In this document: one piece after another, positions 51,761 through 61,149 of the stretch | How positions within the stretch are numbered: the first letter of the stretch is position 1 | How the letters are laid out: every line of letters starts with the position of its first letter | DNA from: Polycladospora coralii | Lineage (GTDB): Bacteria; Bacillota; Bacilli; Thermoactinomycetales; Thermoactinomycetaceae | Direction of reading: 5' to 3' | Length of the DNA: 64,000 nucleotides | Assembly (NCBI RefSeq): GCF_014773435.2 | Contig: NZ_JACXAG020000011.1 | Span: 1-64,000, forward strand | Translations under genes and position numbers: made by a program | Notes under the pieces: generated by a model | Databases searched by the model: none | Told to the model about the DNA's origin: nothing | Seen by the model: only the letters and a program-made list of their open reading frames with translations

Positions 51761-52969
51761 ATGTTACTTACGCAAAATAAAGATTTTCGGTATCTGTATT
51801 TAGGTCAACTTTTTTCTGTATTTGGTGATTGGATCAAGACCGTATCTTTAATTGGATTTATTTATCATTTAACCCAGAATGCAAATGCAACCGGATTATT
51901 GTTTATACTTGCTATTGTACCACAAATATTTATTTCTTTTATTTCTGGTCCCTTTATAGATAGATTCAATAAACGTAATCTGATCATTTTTCTTGACTTT
52001 ATTCGTTTTCTATTAGGGCTTCTTCTTGTATGTGTAATGTATACGGAAAATCTATTTCTTATCCTAACTATTATATTGATAACAAATATATTCTCTGCTA
52101 TATTTATTCCTACAAGATCAGCTTTTATTCCACAGATTACAAGAAAAGATGAAATTGTATCTGCAAATAATATTTTATTAATCAGCTTCAATGTCACAAT
52201 GGCTGTATCAACAGCAATAGGCGGAATCATTCTTAGCTACATTGGATCATATAATGTATTAATTATTGCATCTATAATGTACTTAATATCAGCTTTATTG
52301 GTTTTATTAATTAAAGCTTCTAAGGGAGATGATAGTCAAGATACACCAAAAAGGTTCAATTCTTCATATCTAAAGGAATTGAAAGAGGGATACAAGTTTG
52401 TAAGGGATTCAACCTTGTTAAAAAGCACATTCCTATTAAATGGTATTAGAGATTTTGTTTTAGGTGCTGTCAATATTATGTTCAATACCGTGATTCTTGT
52501 TAGCTTTTCAATGGGTGATACGGGAATTGCTTATGGATATACAGCAACAGCATTGGGTTATATAGCATTGGGATTCTTTTCGAAGAAGCTTATAAAACAG
52601 GATATGCTTGAAAATAATAGAAAACTAGGAAACTTTTGTTTGATTTTTATAACTCTGTATGGCATATTATTAGGTATAGCATTTTCTATGGATTCGTTCT
52701 GGTTATTCTTATTGTTTATTCTGATCATGAATATTCCTCAAGGTCTATTAAATATATCGTTTGAATCAAGTATTATGCACAACACAAAAGATAGTCATCG
52801 TGGTAGAGTCTTTGCTTTTTTGGGAACATTTACTAAGTTAGGATATGTATTTGGTCTGTCTCTATTTATGATCCTCAGCAACTTTATAAGCATAGTAACA
52901 TACAGCTGGGTAATGTGTCTAATGTTAATAGTTGCTGGGTTTATAAATAAAAAAATAAGTTCAATATAA
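51761..52969 (+). CDS. MFS exporter (MFS_3/MefA-like)
   Basis: 402 aa from ATG 51761 (GGAGG 5 nt upstream). About 12 membrane helices and the MFS loop GPFIDRFNKRNLI. Similar to macrolide/siderophore exporters by pattern. Third step of the peptide operon: likely exports the product or gives self-protection. Confidence 0.85.
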   Translation: MLLTQNKDFRYLYLGQLFSVFGDWIKTVSLIGFIYHLTQNANATGLLFILAIVPQIFISFISGPFIDRFNKRNLIIFLDFIRFLLGLLLVCVMYTENLFLILTIILITNIFSAIFIPTRSAFIPQITRKDEIVSANNILLISFNVTMAVSTAIGGIILSYIGSYNVLIIASIMYLISALLVLLIKASKGDDSQDTPKRFNSSYLKELKEGYKFVRDSTLLKSTFLLNGIRDFVLGAVNIMFNTVILVSFSMGDTGIAYGYTATALGYIALGFFSKKLIKQDMLENNRKLGNFCLIFITLYGILLGIAFSMDSFWLFLLFILIMNIPQGLLNISFESSIMHNTKDSHRGRVFAFLGTFTKLGYVFGLSLFMILSNFISIVTYSWVMCLMLIVAGFINKKISSI

Positions 52970-52985
52970 ATAGGAGATATAATAA

Positions 52986-53438
52986 ATGTGCAAAGTATTT
53001 GATATTTATTATAAACAATGGTTACGAACACGTAAGAGAACCATTTCATATTTAGAATGTGCTACAGATGAAATGGTTGAACTCGATTTAAAGGATCAAT
53101 ATAGTTTCAAGGAACAGATATTGCATATTCTTAATTGGGAAATTGAAATGTTCCAGAGAGTTAAGGGAATCAATGATCCTCTGACGATCCCTTCACTAGA
53201 GAATCCCATTAATAGAATGCAACTCGTGGATATTATCCATTCAGTAACGAATCGAACTAGGGATAGATTACTATTTCTTCAAGATGATTTTCTGGATATT
53301 GAAATTCCGATAGATGGAGCTCCAACACCATTTTTTGAAGTTCTCCTTGATTTACTTGATCATGAGGCTCATCATAGAGGGCAAATAATCTATATTTTTA
53401 AACTATTTAACCGTGCTCTCCCAAATTATGAGATTTAA
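52986..53438 (+). CDS. DinB-like metal-binding four-helix protein
   Basis: 150 aa. DinB/YfiT-type His triad: first His in the FKEQILHILNWE helix and the HEAHHRGQIIYI motif near the C-terminus. TAGGAG precedes the ATG. Such proteins act as thiol transferases or metal hydrolases; here it may tailor the product or give immunity. Confidence 0.75.
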   Translation: MCKVFDIYYKQWLRTRKRTISYLECATDEMVELDLKDQYSFKEQILHILNWEIEMFQRVKGINDPLTIPSLENPINRMQLVDIIHSVTNRTRDRLLFLQDDFLDIEIPIDGAPTPFFEVLLDLLDHEAHHRGQIIYIFKLFNRALPNYEI

Positions 53439-53457
53439 TTTCTATATTAGTCGAGAT

Positions 53458-53503
53458 ATAAAGTAAGAAAGGACACTGTCTGGGTGTCCTTTCTTACTTT
53501 ATA
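53458..53503 (+). terminator. Terminator of the peptide operon
   Basis: AAGTAAGAAAGGACAC / GTGTCCTTTCTTACTT perfect 16-bp stem. Confidence 0.9.
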
Positions 53504-53819
53504 TCTATGGACAAACTAATTCTACCAATTATGTTGTCGGAATGTGCAATAACTGGTAGAATTGAAGCTAGTAAACAATCTTTCAGAAAAATAAATCAGA
53601 AAATAAAATACAACGGATAAAATAAAAAACGACCTGTAGGGCAGGTCGCTCGAAGGTTGCAACTGCTACCAACAGTTACAGCCAGAAATGTTCGATTGAA
53701 TTTACACTATCATTGTATCTATTTCTCGGAATACGGTCAACAGGGGAAATATCGGAAAATAGATAGAATAATGGTGAACAGAACCGAGCGACGCCCTGTA
53801 GGTCAGGGAGAAGGAAAAA

Positions 53820-55130
53820 ATGTCTACATTAGTGCAAGCAAAACAGCTTGAACTTGAGTTGTGGCACGACTGCTATCTGTCGGAGCGGAAGAAAACGGGG
53901 TTTGTGGCTACTTTAGAGATGCCCGGTGGGTTTCAGCGTTACTGGGGGCTAAATGACATACAGAAGATGCTCACACACGCCGAGAGTAAGCATGAGAGTG
54001 ATATGTATCTCAGCTTGAACGCATTTAAGTATGGTAGCCGAAAGGAGACCGCTTTAAAACAGATCCGCAACATAGGTCTGGATCTCGATATCTACAAAAT
54101 GGGTGCAACACTGGCAGAAGCAACTGACGAGGTACAAGCCTTGGTGCTAGATCGGATATTGCCAGAGCCAAACTTGGTCATAGGTAGTGGCCGTGGGCTT
54201 CAATTAATTTACGGTATAGAAGGCGGAGCATCACCACAAATGGTCTGGATGAGCCGATATATTACGGCACAATATACGATGAAGCTTGGTTTTCTTGGAG
54301 CGGATACACAAACGACTGACCCCACAAGGGTTTTACGCTTTCCGAATACGATTAACCAGAAGAACCAAGTGCGAGCTACCGTGGATATTTGGAATAACAT
54401 TGAATATGAATTGTCTACCTTATACAGCTATTGCACGCCAGTTGAAAAGATCAAGAAGTCTAGGCGTAAGAAGAAACGTGAAGTCGTCACGTTACCACCT
54501 GCGAAGGGGCTTGTGGACCTTTACAGTTTGAATACAAAAAAGAAAGATGATCTGGAGTTACTTGTGACATTGCGTAGTGGTCAGATGGTCGGCTATCGGA
54601 ATACTTGTTTATATACATACTGCTTCACGATTGCTTTAATTGTTAAAGAACAAAAATCTACCATTGTTTTCGCTAGACAGCTCAACGAAAAATTCAATGA
54701 ACCACTGCTAATTAAGGAAGTCCAAGAAACAGCCAAGTCAGCACATAAAGACGCATCCACTTTCTTCAAGGCATTCAGCGATAATAAGTACACTATGTAT
54801 GGATTGGCACGAGATCTGATTAAACCTGAAAAAGCTTCAACTATCATACGCAAATTGGATATCACCAGTGAAGAACGACAGCAGATGCGTTTCCTAATTG
54901 ATGATGTGATACGTCAGAACCGTAACACTGAGCTAGTACGCGAGAAGCGTCGTGAAGCTGGTGTGAAATCTAGAACGGAGTATGAAGCAAACGAGCGAGC
55001 TAAGACACAAAGCAAGGTCGATCTATTACATGAAGCGATTGAAACTAATCCAACTGCGAGCATACGGAAGTTAGCTGAAATCACAGGTTTTTCAAAGTCT
55101 GTAGTCCAACGCTTAAAGAGCCAATTATGA
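53820..55130 (+). CDS. Plasmid replication initiator, primase-like (Rep2)
   Basis: 436 aa. Same core as Rep1 and nearly identical over the first ~200 aa; the C-terminal half diverges and ends in a different HTH (ASIRKLAEITGFSKSVVQRL). The shift from identity to divergence near 54240 suggests gene conversion. Confidence 0.8.
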   Translation: MSTLVQAKQLELELWHDCYLSERKKTGFVATLEMPGGFQRYWGLNDIQKMLTHAESKHESDMYLSLNAFKYGSRKETALKQIRNIGLDLDIYKMGATLAEATDEVQALVLDRILPEPNLVIGSGRGLQLIYGIEGGASPQMVWMSRYITAQYTMKLGFLGADTQTTDPTRVLRFPNTINQKNQVRATVDIWNNIEYELSTLYSYCTPVEKIKKSRRKKKREVVTLPPAKGLVDLYSLNTKKKDDLELLVTLRSGQMVGYRNTCLYTYCFTIALIVKEQKSTIVFARQLNEKFNEPLLIKEVQETAKSAHKDASTFFKAFSDNKYTMYGLARDLIKPEKASTIIRKLDITSEERQQMRFLIDDVIRQNRNTELVREKRREAGVKSRTEYEANERAKTQSKVDLLHEAIETNPTASIRKLAEITGFSKSVVQRLKSQL

Positions 55131-55199
55131 TGTCCCAGAGTGTGTCATTATAAGTATTCTAAACATACGTTCCCTGTCCCACCCTCTGTCACTATAAAC
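55131..55199 (+). other. Candidate plasmid origin repeats (copy 2)
   Basis: TGTCCC-N6-TGTCAYTATAA twice, matching 48753-48825. The remaining 55200-55479 is AT-rich with remnants of the short leader ORF. Confidence 0.55.
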
Positions 55200-55479
55200 A
55201 AATATAATTGGACTGCTTTCTAATTTTTTCCGGTTTTTTAGGGCTTTAGTTACAATATTTTAGTTCTTTTTCTCTGTTTTTTATTGGGGAACGGTCTCCG
55301 TATGCTTTGCATATACTGTTTATATTGCACATTTTATAAAGGAATTGTTATCTCTTTTGAAGAATCTTGTGAGATGTTCTTCCCTCAGCTTATTGGAGGA
55401 TGGTTTGATGATCCCGAAGCTAGAGGAAACTTGAATTTGATTGCGAGTAACGATTCGACTCTTTAGGAGGTAGCAGTAG

Positions 55480-55713
55480 ATGATTAAGCAAGCGGTCAAC
55501 ATCCAAGAAGCATTTTTGAGAGAGCTGAAGAATAAGAGGATACTGTGTACAGTGTTTTTGACAAATGGCTTTCAGTATAAGGGCAAGGTTATCGGATTTG
55601 ATACATATTCAGTGATGTTGGATGCGGACGGGAAGCAACAAGTCTTATTTAAACACGTAATTAGTACGATTGTTCCAAGTAAGAAAGTTGATATGAAGAG
55701 CATCAGGCAATAG
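55480..55713 (+). CDS. hfq: Hfq RNA chaperone, plasmid-borne
   Basis: 77 aa with Sm1 (ILCTVFLTNGFQYKGKVIGF, DTYSVML) and Sm2 (QVLFKHVISTIVP; KH for Y/FKH). Normal length for Firmicute Hfq. AGGAGG precedes the ATG. Linked to rep in both modules, so it may act on a replication-control antisense RNA or host sRNAs. Confidence 0.9.
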   Translation: MIKQAVNIQEAFLRELKNKRILCTVFLTNGFQYKGKVIGFDTYSVMLDADGKQQVLFKHVISTIVPSKKVDMKSIRQ

Positions 55714-55758
55714 GTTTGGTATTTGGAATACGATAATATCTCTTAGAAAGGCGCTGGG

Positions 55759-56136
55759 TTGACTTTAATTCGGTATGCTTGTTATAGGATGTTTAACCTC
55801 AAGAAAATGTATATTGATGAGAACAATATAGGAAAAAGCCATTTTTCATGTAAATCCTGTTTGGCGGCAAATTTGGTCGTTGCTTCCTTTATCTCAAATA
55901 AAGGTGTGGTTTTATTGTATGAATGTGAAGATAATTGCGATATAAGCTTATTTGTGACAGAGTATGAAATGATTATGAAAGTATTGGATATAGAAGAACG
56001 TAATCAAAGACTAGGTGAGCTTATGAAAAAAATAGAGGCACAATGTCAAAAGCCAGCTGTTCATAATACGATTTGGAAATCTAAATGTAGAGATGTTTTT
56101 GATTTGTATCGCAAAATCGCATTGAGTAGAAAATAA
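55759..56136 (+). CDS. Unknown cysteine-containing protein
   Basis: 125 aa from a TTG with AAAGG 7 nt upstream; ATG at 55789 is an alternative. Six Cys residues (e.g. SCKSCLAANL, YECEDNCD), no signal peptide. It follows hfq and may be co-transcribed. No family recognised. Confidence 0.5.
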   Translation: MTLIRYACYRMFNLKKMYIDENNIGKSHFSCKSCLAANLVVASFISNKGVVLLYECEDNCDISLFVTEYEMIMKVLDIEERNQRLGELMKKIEAQCQKPAVHNTIWKSKCRDVFDLYRKIALSRK

Positions 56137-56169
56137 ACAAAAATAAAAGCCTCCATGACGGCATAAACC

Positions 56170-56297
56170 CAGCACTAGTGTCACCAAACGTGATTGACAC
56201 GTATATTAGGGCATGGAATGTGCCTTCGTGGATGGGTGTAGGATGCTACGCCAGATGAAGCGAGAAGCTCAACCACTTTTAGTGGTGAGTAGTTCAC
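56170..56297 (+). ncRNA. IS605 omega-RNA-like right-end remnant
   Basis: Structured segment (GTGTCACC...TGATTGACACG, then GATGCTACGCCAGATGAAGC) ending in ACCAC-TTTTA-GTGGT and GAGTAGTTCAC at 56297. This matches the 3' end of TnpB elements, where the omega-RNA overlaps the right end. tnpB is gone. The next ~16-20 nt would be the guide if transcribed. Confidence 0.5.
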
Positions 56298-56390
56298 TAG
56301 TTTCTTAAACACCAGATACGGAAAAAGGTTAAACTAAATTACGCTTCGTGACATGTTTGCTGAGTCTACTCATTTATGTGGCTCACACAA

Positions 56391-56418
56391 CAAAAGCACC
56401 CTGATGGATGCTTTTGTT
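56391..56418 (-). terminator. Terminator of pore-former-like gene 2
   Basis: On the minus strand CAAAAGCATCC-ATCA-GGGTGCTTTTG, just after the stop at 56421. Confidence 0.75.
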
Positions 56419-56420
56419 TG

Positions 56421-57179
56421 TTATTTAATAGGATTTCTATCAATATAAAACATCACTTGCTTGGGTTTTTCAACATATGTTACTTCTGGGTTTTGTAAAA
56501 CCTTAAATGCTATAGTATACTTCCCATGTATATCGTTATAAAACATAACATTTTTTCTTCTGTGAGTAACTTTAACTAAATCATATCCGGTTGCACTATA
56601 ATAATCACGAACTTGAAAACCTTCTACTGGCCCTGTGAAAGTCTCGGTAGTTTCCGTTCTTTTACTCCATGCTCCTGTTTTTTGGAACTCTGCTCCAAAA
56701 CTAAGATTAATCTTTTCAGAAAGCCCCACATTAAGACCAGCATTTGTTTTAAATATAGTCGATCCACTATTTTCAATAGTTGTATTAATTGTCCTCGTTT
56801 GACCTTGCAGCATAGTATATAGATGAGTCTGATCAGTCATCCTAACATCATATTCGACTGTCTTCTTCTCTAAAATATCAAAATGATCCTGTAATTTGAT
56901 ACTGAATTTTAAATTATTTTTCCATTCATTTGTTGTTAAACAGTAATTATAAGTATCTACTGACATAGATGATGCAAAATTTGCTCTCAACTTCGCTATG
57001 GAACATGCACTTTTATCGATAGATTGTACTTGTGCTTGATTAGAAGAAAATTGCTCGTTCGCATTCTTAAACTCTTTGATAATTACCTTTTCTCCTGAAG
57101 ATGCTGCACTTGCGTTGTTTGTAAATCCTATACTAAAAATTAAACCCAGTGTAAATAGCACTATCCATGTTTTTTTCAT
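56421..57179 (-). CDS. Secreted pore-former-like protein 2
   Basis: 252 aa from ATG 57179 (AGGAGG 8 nt upstream). Signal peptide to NNASAA. Paralog of phage cargo 22372-23172: [37 protein letters not shown] and [11 protein letters not shown] are shared. Ser/Thr-alternating segment as in aerolysin-type toxins. CRP/FNR-type box upstream. Confidence 0.6.
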   Translation of the reverse strand: MKKTWIVLFTLGLIFSIGFTNNASAASSGEKVIIKEFKNANEQFSSNQAQVQSIDKSACSIAKLRANFASSMSVDTYNYCLTTNEWKNNLKFSIKLQDHFDILEKKTVEYDVRMTDQTHLYTMLQGQTRTINTTIENSGSTIFKTNAGLNVGLSEKINLSFGAEFQKTGAWSKRTETTETFTGPVEGFQVRDYYSATGYDLVKVTHRRKNVMFYNDIHGKYTIAFKVLQNPEVTYVEKPKQVMFYIDRNPIK

Positions 57180-57226
57180 TTTCATTGCCTCCTATATTAA
57201 TTTATAAAAACTGATTGTTATAAAAT

Positions 57227-57270
57227 AATATAGCAATTTAGATATTATAATGGTGTGATTTTGGTCACAC
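57227..57270 (-). promoter_or_regulatory. CRP/FNR-type box and -10 of pore-former-like gene 2
   Basis: Minus strand GTGTGACCAAAATCACAC (57270-57253) and TATATT (57232-57227), centres 32 bp apart. Confidence 0.7.
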
Positions 57271-57294
57271 TAGGAAAAGTTCTGTTCCAAAAAT

Positions 57295-57371
57295 CTTATT
57301 AGGGGTAGAGGGAGCGAAGAGCAAGATTGGTGGCACCAAATTTGTTCTTCGCTCCCTCTACCCCTAATAAG
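57295..57371. repeat. 30-bp inverted repeat element
   Basis: Arms 57295-57324 and 57342-57371 are complementary with one mismatch (core AGGGGTAGAGGGAGCGAAGA), loop 17 bp. Related single arms occur at about 59588-59610 and 61237-61258. Could be a MITE-like element or a very strong terminator. Confidence 0.6.
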
Positions 57372-57422
57372 TGACTAGCATCAAGATATTGATAAATACA
57401 TGCTCGTATTTATTTTGACATC

Positions 57423-57462
57423 AAAAAAATCGCCTTTATTTTTGAATCAAAGGCGATTTTTT
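57423..57462 (-). terminator. Terminator of lipoprotein gene
   Basis: AAAAAATCGCCTTT / AAAGGCGATTTTTT stem. Confidence 0.85.
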
Positions 57463-57471
57463 CTATTCCTA

Positions 57472-58560
57472 TCATTTGATCTTATCACCATTCCAATCAT
57501 AGACTAGTTCTTTGATTTCTACTTTCTCCTGAATCTTATCCCATCCAGTATAATCCTCAACAACAATCCAATTAGAATTTGATTTGCTCACTTCATAAAT
57601 GTTTGTATCCCAGTAGGCACGAGTCACTTTGTAGAAAAAGTTATCATTCTTACCTTCTGCCTCTTGGACAACTGTAATAAGACCTTCTTCTTCCTCTCCA
57701 CTACTATTCCAGTCAATTTTTCTCCAACTATTTTCTTTTTCCTTTGTGTATTTTGTTTTCAATTCAGAGGTTATAAACTTTGCAAATTCACGGTAATTCT
57801 TGTCTAGTTCTGCTCTGAAAGCCTTCGTTGCAAATTCCGCTCGGGTAACTCCGTTAATCTCATCATCTGAAGGCGAGTAATACTTCTTTTGATTCTCTTT
57901 AGCAATCGTATCTGCCTTTTTGTCTTCTTCGTTGGCTTTATTTATTAGATCTTGATACACAGGTTGATCAGCATAGTCCTTAATTATTGTTGCTACCATC
58001 GAGTGTTGTTTTATTTTTTCGATTTCTTCGTCTGATAATTCAACATCCCCTTCATAGATCTCATGTCCTACGTTATTACCTTTAAAATAAGTTCCCTTCT
58101 GTTCTATCAGTTTATTCAATTCCTTTTTGGTGTCATACCCATGGCTTGCTATTTTCCATCCTTTAGGTGTTTTAACAACCTTAATACGGTCACTATCAGA
58201 TCCAGACTCCAAATTCTCAAATTGATAAAAGAAAATACTATCATTCAGCTTATACTCAGTTAGATTATACGAAGAACTTAATTGAGTATCTTTTTTTGGT
58301 CCGAAATCTTTTTCGAATTTTGGATCTTCCAACCCTTTCAAGATGTCACTTTCAATATCAGAAGTACTTAATGCTAACTGACGACGTGGATTATTTTGCA
58401 CCTTAGCATTTTGATAGAGAACTGCTATTTGATCTGGTGTAAAACCTTGAATAGAAGCCCCCTCGGTCTTATGTATGTTTTCCATCTCTTCTGCTTCATT
58501 AGAACATCCAACTGACAAAATTCCTATAATCATTACAATTAATAATAATTTATCTCTCAT
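57472..58560 (-). CDS. Lipoprotein, 362 aa
   Basis: Signal LLLIVMIIGILSVGC with lipobox LSVGC (Cys19). Mature part is charged, mixed alpha/beta, with two possible NTF2-like segments (YKLNDSIFFYQFENLE, KTKYTKEKENSWRKID...VVEDY). Unknown function. The 444 bp upstream (58561-59004) are AT-rich; I see no further gene. Confidence 0.7.
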   Translation of the reverse strand: MRDKLLLIVMIIGILSVGCSNEAEEMENIHKTEGASIQGFTPDQIAVLYQNAKVQNNPRRQLALSTSDIESDILKGLEDPKFEKDFGPKKDTQLSSSYNLTEYKLNDSIFFYQFENLESGSDSDRIKVVKTPKGWKIASHGYDTKKELNKLIEQKGTYFKGNNVGHEIYEGDVELSDEEIEKIKQHSMVATIIKDYADQPVYQDLINKANEEDKKADTIAKENQKKYYSPSDDEINGVTRAEFATKAFRAELDKNYREFAKFITSELKTKYTKEKENSWRKIDWNSSGEEEEGLITVVQEAEGKNDNFFYKVTRAYWDTNIYEVSKSNSNWIVVEDYTGWDKIQEKVEIKELVYDWNGDKIK

Positions 58561-59004
58561 TATTTACTCTCCAATCTTTGATTTTATACATATAAACTAC
58601 AATATATATTGTACAATATAATAAGCATCAAAAATACAACATAATCGGTTTTGAAGCATGTCACAAAAACTGTATAGGTTTTGACTCAATCTACTTTTTT
58701 CATAATGTACCTTTTCGAGGTGCTGTACAAAAAAAACCATATTGAAAAGAATAGTGTTTTTTGACGTTTGGGTATATTCTTTTTTCTTAGTTTGATGACG
58801 ATGTACCGTGACCCCTATAGAAAGAAAATATACACAAATATACTAGTTATCCACACTTCCGATCTCACTAACAGCACGCATAGCATATATGGATAGAATG
58901 ATACTTGATAAATAAGAATAGTCTAATTTCTATTCTATAATGATACACGATGAATGAGCTCTAACAAATCGTGAAATGACATCATTAGAATGGAGGGGTA
59001 TTAG

Positions 59005-59571
59005 ATGAGTCTAGGAAAATCATTTAATCAGCTTTTTAAACAAAGAACACTCGAAAGTACGCTACCCGTAAAAATAAAACCTTCTATACAAATGAAGCCA
59101 AAATCTAAATTACCTATTTTATCCGATTGTAGCCCATGTTGTAAGTTATGTTCTCAGGAGAATAGAGCATGTACTTGTACGGTTTTCCCTTGTGAATTCA
59201 ACCCTATATTTGATATGTGGTATTTTTGCCCTAGTTTAGAGAATCCATTTTCTGTGATCGGAACTACGGTTCGAATTTCTAGAACCAAAAGAGGAAGTAT
59301 TCAATATGTACCTACTTCAAAAAAAAAGAAACCGATTATACAGTATATTTCCGTAGCAAAACCTAGGAGTAAAGACCCTGTTATTCAAGTTGCTACTTTT
59401 CATTTATGTCATTTGCCCTCCATTAAAACACCCCGCTTGTATTTATCCACTAGCGATCCAAATCTGATCTTATCGCTCCCTATAAGGGACTTTGCAACTC
59501 CAAAGACGATGAAACTCTTACGCGCTCTTAACGAATTATGTCCTTTGTTTGGATGTCCAAATTCAAATTGA
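59005..59571 (+). CDS. Cysteine-rich protein, unknown
   Basis: 188 aa. Clustered Cys (CSPCCKLCSQENRACTCTVF PC...) around 42-75, flanked by basic, proline-rich stretches; no signal peptide. GGAGGGG precedes the ATG. The composition could suit a spore-coat or metal-binding protein; unproven. Confidence 0.6.
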   Translation: MSLGKSFNQLFKQRTLESTLPVKIKPSIQMKPKSKLPILSDCSPCCKLCSQENRACTCTVFPCEFNPIFDMWYFCPSLENPFSVIGTTVRISRTKRGSIQYVPTSKKKKPIIQYISVAKPRSKDPVIQVATFHLCHLPSIKTPRLYLSTSDPNLILSLPIRDFATPKTMKLLRALNELCPLFGCPNSN

Positions 59572-59680
59572 CATCTATACATTACTAGGAGTAGAGAGAG
59601 CAACCACCAATTTTACCACCAAACAAGAAATAAATGGAAAATGACTTGAGGAACCATTTAGGTAACTCAAGTCATTCATG

Positions 59681-59744
59681 TTTATCTAATATAGCTGAGA
59701 ATACTCCCACCTCTTAGCGTTAGCGTAGGTGGTGAGTAGTTCAC
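59681..59744 (+). repeat. Orphan IS200/IS605-like right end (copy 2)
   Basis: Same element as 5102-5163, complete to TAGTTCAC. It directly follows a hairpin (TGACTTGAG/CTCAAGTCA, 59642-59675). Confidence 0.6.
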
Positions 59745-59905
59745 AAAAGGATTTTGATATGTATAAGGACTATGAAAAAGCCAATACAGGAGTGTGTCCT
59801 AAAAGTACACCCTTGTAAACAATTTTGAGCCTGTATGGTTTATATTCATCATTTCACTTGAATAAACATGGTTGTAATCAAATATGTGGAAGGTGTTGTT
59901 TGCGT

Positions 59906-60931
59906 ATGTCTTTACTCTATGTAGTCAATCGAAGACCAACTGATGTGTTGGGGCGTGTTTCAGTGATTGATATAAATAAGCATGCTGTTATCTCTACCAT
60001 ACAGGTCGGAAATAGTCCAAGGAGTATTGCGGTTAGTCCAAATGGACAGTTTGCTTATGTGTTGAACAATGGTGAAGATACCGTTTCAGTGATTGATACA
60101 AAAAAACATATTGTGATCGCTACTATTGAGGTTGGTGAGACTTCAAAAACGCTTGAAATTACACCAGATGGACAAACCGCTTATGTATCCAGTGAAGAAA
60201 CTGTTACCGTGATTGATGTGAAAACGAACCGTGTGATCGCCACTGTCCAAGTAGGGCTTACCCTCACAGGACAACAAATTATAGCCATTACACCTGATGG
60301 TAAGTTATTGTACATTCCGAATGACGATCCAACCGTTTCAGTGATTGATACAAAAAAGAATGTCGTCATCGCCACTATATTTGTTGGAGTGGACCCGGAA
60401 AGATTAGTCATTACACCAGATGGAAAATATGTTTATGTCATTAATGAGGATGCTGCTACTATTAGTGTGGTAGATATAAAAACACAATCGGTGATTGGCA
60501 CAGTAGAACTTACAGGAGGAATCAATGTAGGACGTATTGTATTTACCCCGAATAGTCAATTTGCTTATGTAACGGATGAAGAGGCATTTAGCGTATTTGT
60601 TATTGATATTAAGGTTCATTCGTTGATTGCCATTGTGGAAGTGGGAGATGGTGCTGAAAGCTTAGTTATTACACCGAATGGTCAGTTTGTCTATGTGGGA
60701 AATGCAAATGAGCAAACCGTTTCTGTAATTGATGTAAAAACGCATACTGTTATCGCCACTGTTCGTGCAGGTAATGATATAAATCGTTTAGCTGTTACAT
60801 CCGATGGACAATTGGTTTATGTGGGAAATGCAGATGATGGTACATTGACAGTCATCGATGTAAAGACACAAGCTGTTATTGCAACCATTCAAGTGGAAGA
60901 AGAACCTACAGAAATGGCTGTCATTCCTTAG
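59906..60931 (+). CDS. YVTN-family beta-propeller protein
   Basis: 341 aa from ATG 59906 (GGAAGGTG ~10 nt upstream); the frame is open upstream but lacks a site. About seven 42-aa blades of the type VSVIDTKKHIVIATIEVG ... ITPDGQTAYV. No signal peptide with this start, so surface location is uncertain. Similar propellers are exosporium/cell-surface proteins in Bacilli. Confidence 0.85.
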   Translation: MSLLYVVNRRPTDVLGRVSVIDINKHAVISTIQVGNSPRSIAVSPNGQFAYVLNNGEDTVSVIDTKKHIVIATIEVGETSKTLEITPDGQTAYVSSEETVTVIDVKTNRVIATVQVGLTLTGQQIIAITPDGKLLYIPNDDPTVSVIDTKKNVVIATIFVGVDPERLVITPDGKYVYVINEDAATISVVDIKTQSVIGTVELTGGINVGRIVFTPNSQFAYVTDEEAFSVFVIDIKVHSLIAIVEVGDGAESLVITPNGQFVYVGNANEQTVSVIDVKTHTVIATVRAGNDINRLAVTSDGQLVYVGNADDGTLTVIDVKTQAVIATIQVEEEPTEMAVIP

Positions 60932-61149
60932 TCATCTCAACTAATTGCAAGGCATACATATCATACAGCCGATTTTGTTTCTATATCAATCACTAAAGAG
61001 GGGATAAACCCTCTTCGTATCTAAATAGCCTAGGAGACCTTTAACTTTTTAATGGGCATGCGTTGATCCATATTTATTTTAAAGGTCCCGTAGGGATTGA
61101 CATGATTATAAAACAAGGGTGACAATCACCTAAAATCATCTGGTGTCAT

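Larger units (their letters stand above)
53553..55713 (+). repeat. Rep-origin-hfq module, copy 2
   Basis: Direct repeat of 47174-49180, here with intact hfq. Recombination between copies would excise the radical SAM cassette as a ~6.4-kb circle. Confidence 0.85.
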
